The position numbers were made by a program, and so were the translations under genes. A DNA stretch of 64,000 nt from NCBI GenBank assembly GCA_942490705.1, contig CALNXY010000018.1:186001-250000 (forward strand), in the 5' to 3' direction. This DNA is from JAGRCP01 sp942490705 (GTDB lineage: Bacteria; Chloroflexota; Anaerolineae; Caldilineales; Caldilineaceae). The notes beneath the pieces are model-generated. The model was given only the letters and a program-made list of their open reading frames with translations. It searched no databases and had not been told where the DNA came from. This document shows positions 18,555-26,866 of this stretch, piece after piece. Position 1 is the stretch's first letter, and each line of letters starts with the position of its first letter.

Positions 18555-18866
18555 TCAATCGGGCAGGGCAGCCGCTAACGTTTGCAGCTGTTGCCGGTAG
18601 GCGTCAAACGCGCGCCGGCCTTGCTCTGTCATCGTGTAGATGGTTAGCGGACGCTTGCCCGCATAGGTCTTCTCGATTTCAACATAGCCGGCCGCTTCCA
18701 ATTTGGCCGTGTGGGCGGAAAGGTTGCCCTTTGTCAGCCTCGTCTCCTTGCGCAGGTAGAGAAAATCGGCACGCTCCACTGGATAGAGCGTCGTGAGAAT
18801 GAGCAACCGCGTTGGTTGGTGGATGAGCGGATCAAGGCTAGTGATGTCATCGGGATGGATGGCCAC
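18555..18866 (-). CDS. Winged-helix transcriptional regulator (ArsR/MarR-like, PF13601 type)
   Basis: A 103-residue DNA-binding protein. LDPLIHQPTRLLILTTLY is the first helix of the winged-helix family. TRLTKGNLSAHTAKLEAAGY is the helix-turn-helix with recognition helix, and VEIEKTYAGKRPLTIYTMTEQG is the wing. No metal-sensing cysteines are seen. The gene starts two bases after the stop of the membrane protein gene and precedes the VOC gene, so the three form one operon. The dyad around the operon promoter is the probable autoregulatory site. The family is clear; the ligand is unknown. Confidence 0.87.
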   Translation of the reverse strand: MAIHPDDITSLDPLIHQPTRLLILTTLYPVERADFLYLRKETRLTKGNLSAHTAKLEAAGYVEIEKTYAGKRPLTIYTMTEQGRRAFDAYRQQLQTLAAALPD

Positions 18867-18868
18867 AG

Positions 18869-19552
18869 TCAGTCGCTCATTTGCTTGTGAGCGGGCTGGT
18901 TCAAAAAGGCGCGCAGCGTGACCAAACCGGACATGATGAACGCAACCCCCATCACCGCGAAGTAGGCGGCGCTGCCGAGTTCAAGGTCTAGCTGAGCCGC
19001 GCCGATTGCGATGCCTGCGAGCAAAGAAATTGCGCCCAATATGTAGTAGCGCGTTACCCCAAAACGATGCGCCATCAGACCGAATAGAGCCGCGAGAATG
19101 ACGCTCTGGATGAGCGGCAGCCAGAGCAATAGCCCTGTTGTTGCGTCGCTGTTGCCTGCTGCGCCGGCTTCACTCGGCCCCGTCACGCTCAAGACGCCGG
19201 CAATGACGCCGCCGGCAACGCCGACCACGATGCCCAGGCCAAGCACGGTCCAGCGGCGCCGTGGTCTGGCCTGCTTGTGCTGGACAAATCCCGCGCGGGA
19301 CGCAGTGAAGCGAACTTTCAGACGTTGGACGATGGGAGCGAGGGCAAAGATGCCCACGATCGTAACGACGGGCAGGCCGATGGCCATGACCAACGGTGAA
19401 GTTAGGCGCTCCTGGGCAAGGAAGAGGAGAGCCAGCAGCAAAAAATAGACGCCGACTGCAGCTTCCGCCAGGCCATCCTCGTACCAGTGTTGATGCGCCC
19501 GCCTTTCTGCTTGCTTGAGCCTCACTTCCAACGACTGATTTGCGCGATCCAT
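18869..19552 (-). CDS. Four- to six-helix membrane protein linked to a winged-helix regulator
   Basis: A 227-residue integral membrane protein, first gene of the operon. A charged N-terminus (SLEVRLKQAERRAHQHWYEDGL) precedes hydrophobic segments around GVYFLLLALLFLA, VMAIGLPVVTIVGIFALAP, VLGLGIVVGVAGGVIAGVLS, LPLIQSVILAALFGLMA, YYILGAISLLAGIAIGAA and YFAVMGVAFIMSGLVTL. Small membrane proteins of this kind are often encoded beside PF13601-type regulators; their function is uncharacterised. The start is ATG 19552 with GAGAGG upstream. Expression is probably repressed by the downstream regulator. Confidence 0.7.
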   Translation of the reverse strand: MDRANQSLEVRLKQAERRAHQHWYEDGLAEAAVGVYFLLLALLFLAQERLTSPLVMAIGLPVVTIVGIFALAPIVQRLKVRFTASRAGFVQHKQARPRRRWTVLGLGIVVGVAGGVIAGVLSVTGPSEAGAAGNSDATTGLLLWLPLIQSVILAALFGLMAHRFGVTRYYILGAISLLAGIAIGAAQLDLELGSAAYFAVMGVAFIMSGLVTLRAFLNQPAHKQMSD

Positions 19553-19581
19553 GCTGCACCTCTCATCAGGGCGTGTTGACA

Positions 19582-19654
19582 ATATTGATCTCAAACTAGT
19601 TTGTATTGCAAACCAGTTTGAGATCAATATACCATCTGACGAATGCTCTGTCAA
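19582..19654 (-). promoter_or_regulatory. Consensus promoter embedded in a 22-bp operator dyad
   Basis: On the minus strand TTGACA (19649-19654) and TATATT (19626-19631) are spaced by 17 bases. Overlapping the -10 box and the start site is an inverted repeat of 22-base arms (19582-19603 and 19609-19630) with one mismatch and a five-base centre. Each arm itself contains a near-palindrome: CAAACTAGTTTG (perfect) and CAAACCAGTTTG. A repressor dimer on each would block the promoter. The downstream operon encodes a winged-helix regulator, so autoregulation is the natural reading. Confidence 0.8.
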
Positions 19655-19706
19655 CCAATTTCAGTAGTTCACGATTTCGGAATGACAAATCACAGATTGC
19701 GGCCGC

Positions 19707-20312
19707 CTATACGCCAAGCAGATCCCGGATGTTGCGCACTGTGTCGACGCCATCGCTCACCGCAAGGCCGGTCAGGCTGAGGCGCTCGATCTCCTGCTCC
19801 AGACGCTGGTTGAAGCGACTCGTGCGCGCCAGAAATTTGTCGATCAGCACTTGCTCCGCTTCGGTCTTGCCGGCGTAGCCGCTCTCGGCGTAGATTCTTG
19901 CTCGAAACAGTTCGTTATCCGCCGTCAGCCAGACCATGGCGATGGTGTCGCGGTCCAACGCGGCGGCTAGCTCGGGCAGGATGGCCGACCCTTCCAGCAC
20001 CAGACCGCCATGGGTCGGATCGGTTGCATGGCGGGCGACAATCTCCTCAATCTGCGGCCAGACGTTGTCCCGGTAGTGACGCAAGACATCGGCGATGAGT
20101 GCGTCGACCGACAAGGTGCGATAGTGTTCGTCCACATGGGGCGGCACCTGCTCAGGGGCCGGCTTCCAGGGGCGACCGGGATGGCGGGCCAGCATGTCGG
20201 TAGCGCGGTACGTCCAGCCGAGCTGCCCGGCCAGGGCTGCGGCTGCCGTCGATTTCCCCGTATGGGAGGAGCCGCCGATGAGGATGACGTTGATTGCTTG
20301 GCGGTCGCTCAT
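19707..20312 (-). CDS. P-loop kinase-like protein (2-phosphoglycerate-kinase-like)
   Basis: A 201-residue P-loop NTPase. The Walker A motif GGSSHTGKST is at residues 13-22. VWPQIEEIVARH and GGLVLEGSAILPELAAAL correspond to the substrate-binding and Walker B-like region, and RIYAESGYAGKTEAEQ to a lid. The composition fits a small-molecule or nucleotide kinase; the substrate is unknown. Its ATG overlaps the stop of MDR-1 by four bases (ATGA), so it is the last gene of the rhodanese-MDR-MDR-kinase operon. Confidence 0.75.
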   Translation of the reverse strand: MSDRQAINVILIGGSSHTGKSTAAAALAGQLGWTYRATDMLARHPGRPWKPAPEQVPPHVDEHYRTLSVDALIADVLRHYRDNVWPQIEEIVARHATDPTHGGLVLEGSAILPELAAALDRDTIAMVWLTADNELFRARIYAESGYAGKTEAEQVLIDKFLARTSRFNQRLEQEIERLSLTGLAVSDGVDTVRNIRDLLGV

Positions 20313-21358
20313 GGGGTCTGGCGTAGTTTTTCAGCGCTCATGGCGCCTGGCTCGTCCGCACCCGCGACGACCAGAATGACGCTGCCCCGCTTGCTGCCCG
20401 ATTCCACGTAGCGGTGGGCTGCTGCCGCTTCAGTCAAGGGAAAGGTGCGATCGACAATCGCCCTGATGCTGCCTGCTTCAATCATCGTCTTGATCGTCTG
20501 AAGATCTTGCGGCGATTCCGAAGAGAGGGCGCAGATGACCTTCTGATCGCTGCCCCGGGCGGTGCGCAGCATCTGCCAGAGCTGTTTGGATTTAAAGCTC
20601 ACCAGCAGATAGCGCCCATGGGGCGTCAGTGATTGTCGGACCTCGTCAAACGAACGCTTGCCCAGAATATCGATGATCAGATTATAGCGCTCACCATTGC
20701 GCGTGAAGTCCTCCTGCGTGTAATCGACCACGGCATCTGCGCCCAGCGCCTGCACCTGCGCCAGCCGCGGCGTCCCGCACACTGCGGTCACGTGGGCGCC
20801 GGCCTGCTTGGCCAGCTGGAGCGCGGCCGCACCGATGCTGCCTGATGCCCCGTTGATCAGCACCTTGTCCCCCGGTCGGATCTCCACCTTGCGCAACAGG
20901 CTTAACGCAGTCAGGGGCCCATAGGAAAGTGCGGCCGCCTCGGCGAAGCTCACGTTGGGCGGTTTGAGCGCGACCAGCCCATCGGCGGCTGTGGTCAGAT
21001 ATTCGGCATAGGCGCCAAACCGGGGGCCGCGGTAGCCGAAAACCGGATCGCCGACCTGAAATTCGTTCACGTCCTCGCCGACCGCCGCCACCACGCCCGC
21101 AAACTCGCTGCCCAGGATCTGCCGTTTGGGCTTCGAGACGCCAAACATGATGCGCGTCGGCAGCCAGAGCGGGGCGGGCATGGTGAAATGGCCGGGTGAA
21201 ATGGCCTTGAAGTTGCGCGCCATGAGATCACCGACAGTCACCGAAGTCGCGTAGACCTTGACGAGAACTTCATTCTCAGCGGGGATGGGCCTTGGCGCCT
21301 CTGCGCTGTGGAGCACCTCGGGCGGTCCGTATTCGGTGTAGATGGCGGCGTTCATCAT
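20309..21358 (-). CDS. MDR-family zinc-free NAD(P)-dependent reductase (MDR-1)
   Basis: Medium-chain dehydrogenase/reductase of the quinone oxidoreductase type, 349 residues. It has the GroES-like N-domain (EYGPPEVLH, ENEVLVKVYATSV, ILGSEFAGVVAAVG), the cofactor motif NGASGSIGAAALQLAK, YTQEDFT and the C-terminal GSVILVV strand. The zinc-binding Cys/His set of alcohol dehydrogenases is absent. These enzymes reduce quinones or activated alkenes with NADPH. The start is set at ATG 21358, just after the MDR-2 stop (21363); an ATG at 21373 would overlap it. It is one of three related MDR genes in 8 kb. Confidence 0.87.
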   Translation of the reverse strand: MMNAAIYTEYGPPEVLHSAEAPRPIPAENEVLVKVYATSVTVGDLMARNFKAISPGHFTMPAPLWLPTRIMFGVSKPKRQILGSEFAGVVAAVGEDVNEFQVGDPVFGYRGPRFGAYAEYLTTAADGLVALKPPNVSFAEAAALSYGPLTALSLLRKVEIRPGDKVLINGASGSIGAAALQLAKQAGAHVTAVCGTPRLAQVQALGADAVVDYTQEDFTRNGERYNLIIDILGKRSFDEVRQSLTPHGRYLLVSFKSKQLWQMLRTARGSDQKVICALSSESPQDLQTIKTMIEAGSIRAIVDRTFPLTEAAAAHRYVESGSKRGSVILVVAGADEPGAMSAEKLRQTP

Positions 21359-21362
21359 TGCG

Positions 21363-22337
21363 TCATGCTGCATCTGGTTGGTCCTTTTCCACGGTGAGCA
21401 CGATCTTGCCGCGTGCGTGATCGTTTTCCAGATGGTAGAGCGCGGCCGCAGCGTTCTCGAGGGCAAAGGATTGATCGATGACCGGTGTGACCCGGCCGCT
21501 GTCTATGAGTTCCGCCAGCGCGGTCAGATCCTTACGGTTAGGCGACGTCATCAGCGGGCTTTTCTGCTGACCCATAAAGGGCGACAGCATCATGCCTTTG
21601 ATCACATAGGTCATGCCGCCGTGCCCGCTGTTGGGAATGATCATGCCTTGGGGCGCGAGCACGCGACGGAGGTCGGAGAAGGAGCGGCTCGCCACATTGT
21701 CCAGAATCAGATCGTAGCGCTCGTCGCTCTTTGTGAAATCGGTCTGCGTGTAGTCAATCACGTGATCCGCGCCCAGGGATCGGACCAGCTCCACGTTGCG
21801 CGTGCTGCAGACGCCGGTTACCTCGGCGCCCAGGGCCTTGGCGATCTGCACGGCGAAGGTGCCGACGCCGCCGGATGCGCCGTTGATCAGCACCTTCTGT
21901 CCGGGCTGGACGTTGCCCGCATCGCGCAGGCCCTGGAGCGCGGTGATGGCGGCTGTTGGCACGGCCGCGGCCTGCTCGAACGAAAGCGTGGCCGGCTTGC
22001 GCGCCAGCTTCTCTTCGGCGACGGCCGCGTACTCGGCAAAGGCGCCGCTGCAGGAGGCGTAGACTTCATCGCCAGGCTGGAAGTGCGTGACTCCCTCGCC
22101 GACCGCCTCCACGCGCCCGGCCATATCCCAGCCGAGCACGTAGTCGCGCGGCTTGGGGAAGCCGACGCTCAGTCGCGCCAGCCAGGGACTGCCGCGCATG
22201 GAGAAGAGGTCGCCGGCGTTGATGCTCGCTGCCTTTACGCGCACCAGCACTTCAGTCTCTTTGATGGCCGGCTTGTCCAGTTCTTTTAGCTCAACGACAT
22301 CAGGGGAGCCGTATTGGTTTAGCACAATTGCTTTCAT
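21363..22337 (-). CDS. MDR-family zinc-free NAD(P)-dependent reductase (MDR-2)
   Basis: A 324-residue quinone-oxidoreductase-like MDR protein. NQYGSPDVVELKELDKP and VLGWDMAGRVEAVGEGV mark the N-domain, NGASGGVGTFAVQIAK the NADP-binding loop, and YTQTDFTKSDERYDLILDNV the continuation of the Rossmann fold. The start is ATG 22337 with GAGGAAAA upstream, 35 bases after the rhodanese fusion gene. It is probably cotranscribed with that gene, MDR-1 and the P-loop kinase. The substrate is unknown; the closest parallels in the window are MDR-1 and the broken MDR-3. Confidence 0.87.
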   Translation of the reverse strand: MKAIVLNQYGSPDVVELKELDKPAIKETEVLVRVKAASINAGDLFSMRGSPWLARLSVGFPKPRDYVLGWDMAGRVEAVGEGVTHFQPGDEVYASCSGAFAEYAAVAEEKLARKPATLSFEQAAAVPTAAITALQGLRDAGNVQPGQKVLINGASGGVGTFAVQIAKALGAEVTGVCSTRNVELVRSLGADHVIDYTQTDFTKSDERYDLILDNVASRSFSDLRRVLAPQGMIIPNSGHGGMTYVIKGMMLSPFMGQQKSPLMTSPNRKDLTALAELIDSGRVTPVIDQSFALENAAAALYHLENDHARGKIVLTVEKDQPDAA

Positions 22338-22372
22338 AGTTTTCCTCGATTGGGTCGGGCAATTCGTCGGGT

Positions 22373-23578
22373 TTACGCGTCTGCGACGACCAGCGGATTG
22401 GCGGGATTTGTCGCCCACTCTTGCATGGATGCCGCATAGACGGCCACGTTCTCAAAGCCCAATCGCGTCAGAATGAACGCGTTGGAGGACGCCGCCACGC
22501 CGCCGCCGCAATAGGTGATGATGCGGGCACTGGCGTCGTCTTGTGATGCATGCGGCGCATGGAGGGCGGCAAGCTCATCCTCGGGCAGATAGCGACCCGT
22601 TTCATCGAGCAGCCCGTTGGCGTCCACGGGCGCAGCGCCGGGAATGTGTCGCATGCGATAGCTCTCCTCGCCCAGTGCGTCGATCAGACAGACCGCGCCG
22701 GCGTCGACGGCCCCCGCTTCGATCGCGGCCAGGATCTCGCCTTGATCGGCAATTGCCTCTGGCCGGAGCGACGGCGTCAGTTGCCGGGGCGCCCGCGCCG
22801 GCAGCTTGGTGGAGAGCGGTCGTCCCTCAGCCTGCCAGAGACCGAGCCCGCCGTCGAGCAGTGCGACATTGTCAAAGCCGATCCAGCGCAGCATCCACCA
22901 GACCCGGGCCGACCACATACGGCCGCTGGCGTCATAGAGCACGACGCGTGAGTCGTCGCCCACGCCCAGCGCGCCCATGGCGGCACAGAACTGCTCGGGT
23001 GTCGGCATGGGCATCCACCACTCGGGCTTGTCCGGTGCGGAGAGGGCCCCGAGCAAGTCGGCAAAGCCTGCGCCCGGGATGTGGCCGGCTTCATACTGCG
23101 CCTGCCCGCTGACGAGGCGAAAGCCGGCTTCTGCGTCTGGTTCCACGGCCACCGTACAGTCGAGTATGACCAGATCGGCGTCATCGAGGCGCCGGCTGAG
23201 CCACTCGGTGGTGACAAGTGAATCCATCGTTGCTTGATCTCTGGCCATCATAGTGTTCTTCCAACCCCCTGGAATCCATTCATGGTTCATCTCCTTGTGC
23301 TGATGGCTGACTCGGCATACTATCGCATCGAGCTCAGCCGCTTCGATGCGCATCACGGAGAGCAAGGGCATGCCCGTGTCACGGACCTTTTTTAGCAGAC
23401 CGAAGAGCGCCGCCTGATCGATCACCGGGCCGGTCAGACACGTCTCACCGTTCGCTTCACGGACGACGGCCATGCCGTCGAACCACTCTGTCCATTGGTT
23501 TTCCAAATGACCCTGAACGCGAATCTGATAGACCGGCTGTCGGGTCGTTTGGGCTGTTGAATCCGTTTTTACTGACAT
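22373..23578 (-). CDS. Fusion of an uncharacterised ~95-residue domain with a tandem rhodanese sulfurtransferase
   Basis: A 401-residue protein. Residues ~15-80 (YQIRVQGHLENQWTEWFDGM, CLTGPVIDQAALFGLLKKVR) match the complete small protein at 28164-28466. Residues ~115-400 are two rhodanese domains of the thiosulfate/mercaptopyruvate sulfurtransferase kind. The N-terminal rhodanese lacks a cysteine (VVLYDASGRMW); the C-terminal one has the active loop YCGGGVAAS. The start is ATG 23578 with AGGA upstream. An internal ATG-ATG at 23251 with GGAAG ahead could start the rhodanese alone, so the fusion may produce two proteins. It is the first gene of a four-gene operon next to LuxR-1. The combination of domains is unusual. 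Confidence 0.78.
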   Translation of the reverse strand: MSVKTDSTAQTTRQPVYQIRVQGHLENQWTEWFDGMAVVREANGETCLTGPVIDQAALFGLLKKVRDTGMPLLSVMRIEAAELDAIVCRVSHQHKEMNHEWIPGGWKNTMMARDQATMDSLVTTEWLSRRLDDADLVILDCTVAVEPDAEAGFRLVSGQAQYEAGHIPGAGFADLLGALSAPDKPEWWMPMPTPEQFCAAMGALGVGDDSRVVLYDASGRMWSARVWWMLRWIGFDNVALLDGGLGLWQAEGRPLSTKLPARAPRQLTPSLRPEAIADQGEILAAIEAGAVDAGAVCLIDALGEESYRMRHIPGAAPVDANGLLDETGRYLPEDELAALHAPHASQDDASARIITYCGGGVAASSNAFILTRLGFENVAVYAASMQEWATNPANPLVVADA

Positions 23579-23673
23579 GGTTCTGTCCTGCCGCGTTGCT
23601 CGACACCTACTGGCTTGCCTTACTCTACATGACCAGAGTGTAGCGGCAGGGGGCACTGACGTACAGCTACCAA

Positions 23674-23704
23674 AGTATGGTTCGGGGTATTGTTGGCGGG
23701 GAAA
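23674..23704 (-). promoter_or_regulatory. Shared upstream element, copy 1
   Basis: A 31-base block matches 28612-28642 at 26 positions, including GGTATTGTT and GCGGGGAAA cores. Both copies lie 96-176 bases upstream of genes carrying the same unknown domain, next to a LuxR/STAND regulator. A CGGCAGG word also lies beside each copy, at different spacing (23 versus 11 bases). This suggests a common promoter or regulator-binding site. Confidence 0.55.
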
Positions 23705-23724
23705 TGGGATAGGTGTTGGAACGA

Positions 23725-26421
23725 TCAACCGGTCGCGTCCTGCACCAGTCCCAACTCGCGCGCCCGCGCCACGGCTTCGGTGCGACGCTTGACGCCGAGC
23801 TTGCCGAAGATGTTGCGATTGTGCCCTTTGACCGTGCTCAGGGCGAGGAAGAGCCGTTCACTGATTTGGGCATTGGAAAGGCCTGCAGCCACCAGGGCCA
23901 AGACTTCCAACTCGCGCTCGCTGAGCGGTTCGATCAGCGCTTGGCCGGATGCCTCGGCGGCAGGGCGCGCTTCCTGGCTGGGAAAAGCCGCCAGCAGTTG
24001 ACGCGCATAGTCGGGCATGATGCCATGCGCTGCCGCACGGGCCAGCAACTCTGCCATGGACGCCCCTTCGTCGACAAATAGACGGACGAAGCCGCCCGGC
24101 GCGCCCTGGGCCAAAGCGTCCGCCAGCAGGTTTACGGCCTCTTCGTGTGCGCCTTGCGCCTGTGTTGCCAAGGCCAGCAACACCGTTAACTTGAGCGCCT
24201 CATCCGCCCAGCCTCTGGTCGTCATCTCCTCGTGTAGACGCTCCAGCAAGGCCAGCGCTGCCGGAGCGTCTCCCTGCGCCAGGGACACGCGTGCTTGGCT
24301 CACCGGAAGATCGTGTGCGGCTGCCAGGCGTGCAGCCTCATCCATGGCCCCCGGACGGCGCGCGGCCTGGCGCAGCAGCATTTGTACCTGGGCGGCTGCT
24401 ACGTTGGGCCGCTGGCCGGCATAGGTTTCCTCACGCACCGCTTGCCCGGCCTTGGCCAGCCTGGCGTCGGCCTCGGCTTCATCCCCTTGGGCCAGCGCCA
24501 GGCGTACCAGGAAGAGTTCGCAAGCAATGGCCCGGTCTGTCTCCTCTAACTGGCGCGCCAGCTGCAGACTCTTCTGCCCATGTTCTTCAGCAGCTTCCAG
24601 ATCGTTCCATTCGTAGCAGATGCGCGCCAAACCCAGATGGGCCTCAGAGGCGACGGGCAGCGGCGCGTCGCCGACCAGGCCCAGCACGCTGCGGTAGGTC
24701 TCGACTGCAAGGGGAAGCTGATTTTCGCGTTCCTGCACGCCGCCCAAGCCGATCAATGCCGCAATCGTGATGATAAAGTGGCCGATGGCCTGACTGCCGG
24801 CAATCGCCTCCGCATAGGCCCGACCGGCCGCCACCCGGTTGCCCTGCAGATCATGGGCCACACCCAGCGTCCAGATCGTGGCCGTGCGCACGGGCAGATT
24901 GTCGGCATGCAGATGGTCCAGCGCCCGGAGCGACTGGGCAAGAATGGTGGGGCCGTCGGCGCGGGCCACTGCCATCGCCGCGCGAATGGCAGCGATGTGG
25001 CCGGTCAGGTCGTCTGTTGCGGGCGTCGGTTCGGCGTCGCGCAGCGCGGCTTCGGCCGCGAGCAGCGTTTCCTTCACGGCGGGCAGGCGGCCGACAAAAA
25101 GTTGGGCCGACGCATAGAGCACCCAGAGACCCGGTCGTTCATCCATGACTGCTGTGGGCAGCGACGCCAGCCAGTCGAGCACCGGCATGACCGCGCCGCG
25201 AAAGAGCAGGGGCATGCCGTCCCCTTCCACCAGACGCGCGGCGCGGTCTACGTCATTGGCGGCAGTGGCATGCTGAAATGCCTCTACGTCCAGACGTTGG
25301 GCCTCGTACCAGATGCTGGCGCGCGTGTGGAGTTCGGCGGTCAGATCGGCGGCCTCCGGTTGCTGCGCCAGGCGTTGGCGCAGTAGCTCGCCAAAAAGAT
25401 GATGATAGCGATACCAATTCCGGTTGTTGTCCAGGGGAATGATGAATAGATTGGCGCGCTCCAGCTCCTCCAGCGTTTCCTGGCCCGGCGAGCTCGGGTC
25501 GCGCAGCACCGCATCGCAGAGGGGAGCGCATAGACGGTCGAGAATCGACGTGTGGAGCAGAAAGCGCTGGATGTGAGTGGGCTGCTGCTCCAGCACCTCT
25601 TCCACCAGGTAGTCGAGCACATAGCGATGACTGCCGCTGAAGGTTTGGATGAAGGTCGACCGGTCGTCCTGGCCCTGCACCGATAGTGCAGCCAGCTGCA
25701 GACCCGCGGCCCAGCCTTCGGTCCGCGCCTCCAGCGCCGTTATCTCGGCCGGGGTGAGCTGCAAGCCCATCGCCTGGTTGAAGAATGCCGCGACTTCCGC
25801 CGGCGTGAAGCGCAGGTCGGCCGCGCGTATCTCCGTTAGCTGGCCGCGGGCGCGAAGGCGGGCCAAGGGCAGATTCGGATCCTCGCGGGTCGCGATGATC
25901 ACGTGCATCCGGGGCGGTCCATGCTCGAGCAGAAAGGCGAGCGCGCGGTCGACAGGCGCAGCGTCGACCAGATGATAGTCGTCGAGCACGAGCACAAAGT
26001 GATCGGGCAGGGCGGCGAGATCATTGAGCAAGGGCGTGAGGATCGCTTCCAGGGGCGGCAGCTGGGGGGCGTGGAGCGCGCCCGCAATCGCCTGACCAAT
26101 GGGCGCCTCGCCTGCTGCCGGCGGCCTAAGCGTTTGCAACGCAGCGACGAGGTGGATCAGAAAGCGCGCCGGGTCGCTGTCGCCTTCGTCCAGGGAAAGC
26201 CAGGCGATTGGATTGCGGAGTGCGGCGTGCGGCGTGCGGATTGATGCGGTGGCGGCCCATTCGCTGATCAGGGTGGTCTTGCCGAAGCCAGCGGCCGCGG
26301 AGATGAGCGTCAGCTTGCGCAGCAGGCCCCGATCCAGCCGCGCGACGAGACGCGGGCGGGGAATGACGTCGGGGCGCGGCTGCGGGATATAGAGCTTGGT
26401 GGCGAGGACAGATCCAGACAT
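23725..26421 (-). CDS. LuxR-family MalT-type STAND ATPase transcriptional regulator (LuxR-1)
   Basis: An 898-residue signal-transducing ATPase. The Walker A AAAGFGKTTLISEW is near residue 45, Walker B FVLVLDDYHLVD near residue 155. A helical ARM/TPR-like repeat region spans roughly 330-800. The C-terminal LuxR helix-turn-helix is LSERELEVLALVAAGLSNAQ followed by STVKGHNRNIFGKLGVKRRT. Like MalT, it should activate transcription when ligand and ATP promote oligomerisation. The start is ATG 26421; TATAAT ends six bases before it, implying leaderless mRNA. Residues ~65-80 between EWAA and WLSLD include an Arg/Ala/Pro-rich insert coded by a GATTGCGGAG-type repeat (26206-26249). The probable targets are the downstream rhodanese-MDR operon genes. 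Confidence 0.92.
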   Translation of the reverse strand: MSGSVLATKLYIPQPRPDVIPRPRLVARLDRGLLRKLTLISAAAGFGKTTLISEWAATASIRTPHAALRNPIAWLSLDEGDSDPARFLIHLVAALQTLRPPAAGEAPIGQAIAGALHAPQLPPLEAILTPLLNDLAALPDHFVLVLDDYHLVDAAPVDRALAFLLEHGPPRMHVIIATREDPNLPLARLRARGQLTEIRAADLRFTPAEVAAFFNQAMGLQLTPAEITALEARTEGWAAGLQLAALSVQGQDDRSTFIQTFSGSHRYVLDYLVEEVLEQQPTHIQRFLLHTSILDRLCAPLCDAVLRDPSSPGQETLEELERANLFIIPLDNNRNWYRYHHLFGELLRQRLAQQPEAADLTAELHTRASIWYEAQRLDVEAFQHATAANDVDRAARLVEGDGMPLLFRGAVMPVLDWLASLPTAVMDERPGLWVLYASAQLFVGRLPAVKETLLAAEAALRDAEPTPATDDLTGHIAAIRAAMAVARADGPTILAQSLRALDHLHADNLPVRTATIWTLGVAHDLQGNRVAAGRAYAEAIAGSQAIGHFIITIAALIGLGGVQERENQLPLAVETYRSVLGLVGDAPLPVASEAHLGLARICYEWNDLEAAEEHGQKSLQLARQLEETDRAIACELFLVRLALAQGDEAEADARLAKAGQAVREETYAGQRPNVAAAQVQMLLRQAARRPGAMDEAARLAAAHDLPVSQARVSLAQGDAPAALALLERLHEEMTTRGWADEALKLTVLLALATQAQGAHEEAVNLLADALAQGAPGGFVRLFVDEGASMAELLARAAAHGIMPDYARQLLAAFPSQEARPAAEASGQALIEPLSERELEVLALVAAGLSNAQISERLFLALSTVKGHNRNIFGKLGVKRRTEAVARARELGLVQDATG
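26206..26249 (-). repeat. GATTGCGGAGTGCGG-type repeat inside the LuxR-1 gene
   Basis: Tandem units around GTGCGGCGTGCGG encode an in-frame insert in LuxR-1. The paralogue LuxR-2 has 11 residues between its EWAA and WLSLD segments where LuxR-1 has 16. The words resemble the intergenic AATCCGCAAT-type repeat read in the other direction. Confidence 0.5.
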
Positions 26422-26427
26422 GGCGCA

Positions 26428-26433
26428 ATTATA
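26428..26433 (-). promoter_or_regulatory. -10 box (TATAAT) six bases before the LuxR-1 start
   Basis: TATAAT-TGCGCC-ATG precedes LuxR-1 and TATAAT-TGAGCC-ATG precedes LuxR-2 (31527-31532). With a -10 box so close, transcription would begin at or next to the A of ATG, so both mRNAs would be leaderless. No Shine-Dalgarno word is present in either case. Confidence 0.6.
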
Positions 26434-26511
26434 CATCAGGCAGTCTGGCGCGCTATCTGGGGTTTGCGGGTTGCGCGGCGCGTCTGGTGGCGATCACCTC
26501 AGAGAACGGCT

Positions 26512-26578
26512 TACACCTCCGGAAGGGGCTGAGCAACATGCGCTGAACAAACTGCTGATTGCCCCTTCCGGAGGTGTA
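26512..26578. repeat. Inverted repeat with perfect 18-base arms
   Basis: Arms at 26512-26529 and 26561-26578 (TACACCTCCGGAAGGGGC and its exact complement) enclose a 31-base loop. It lies between the LuxR-1 start and the end of the small membrane protein gene. The core TCCGGAAGGGG recurs in the hairpin at 28694-28762. This may be a mobile palindromic element or a terminator for the upstream gene; no T-run follows. Confidence 0.65.
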
Positions 26579-26615
26579 GGCTCGATATGGGGAGAAGCCC
26601 CGTCTTACAGGCTTT

Positions 26616-26798
26616 TTACCACTCGCCGGTCAGATAGCGGGTGATGGCCATCGCGATGAAGCTGATCCCAAGCCCTGCCAGGACCGCGATCGCCATCTGG
26701 CCCGTATAGAGTCCGACGGCCAGGCTGATCAAGAAACAGGCGACAAAGACGACGCCGCTGATGCCCTTGGTACGCGATTGCTGGTCTTGCGTCGACAT
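26616..26798 (-). CDS. Small two-helix membrane protein
   Basis: A 60-residue protein with a polar N-terminus (MSTQDQQSRTKG) and two hydrophobic segments, VVFVACFLISLAVGLYTG and AIAVLAGLGISFIAMAI. The start ATG 26798 has a strong GGAAGGAG ribosome site, which is the main evidence that it is real. It lies just downstream of the frameshifted MDR-3 gene and upstream of LuxR-1. I do not recognise a family. Confidence 0.6.
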   Translation of the reverse strand: MSTQDQQSRTKGISGVVFVACFLISLAVGLYTGQMAIAVLAGLGISFIAMAITRYLTGEW

Positions 26799-26866
26799 CT
26801 TTTTTCTCCTTCCTGAAATTTATGCACTGAAGAGGCCTGAGCCTGTCGTGGACCAGACCTCTCAAA

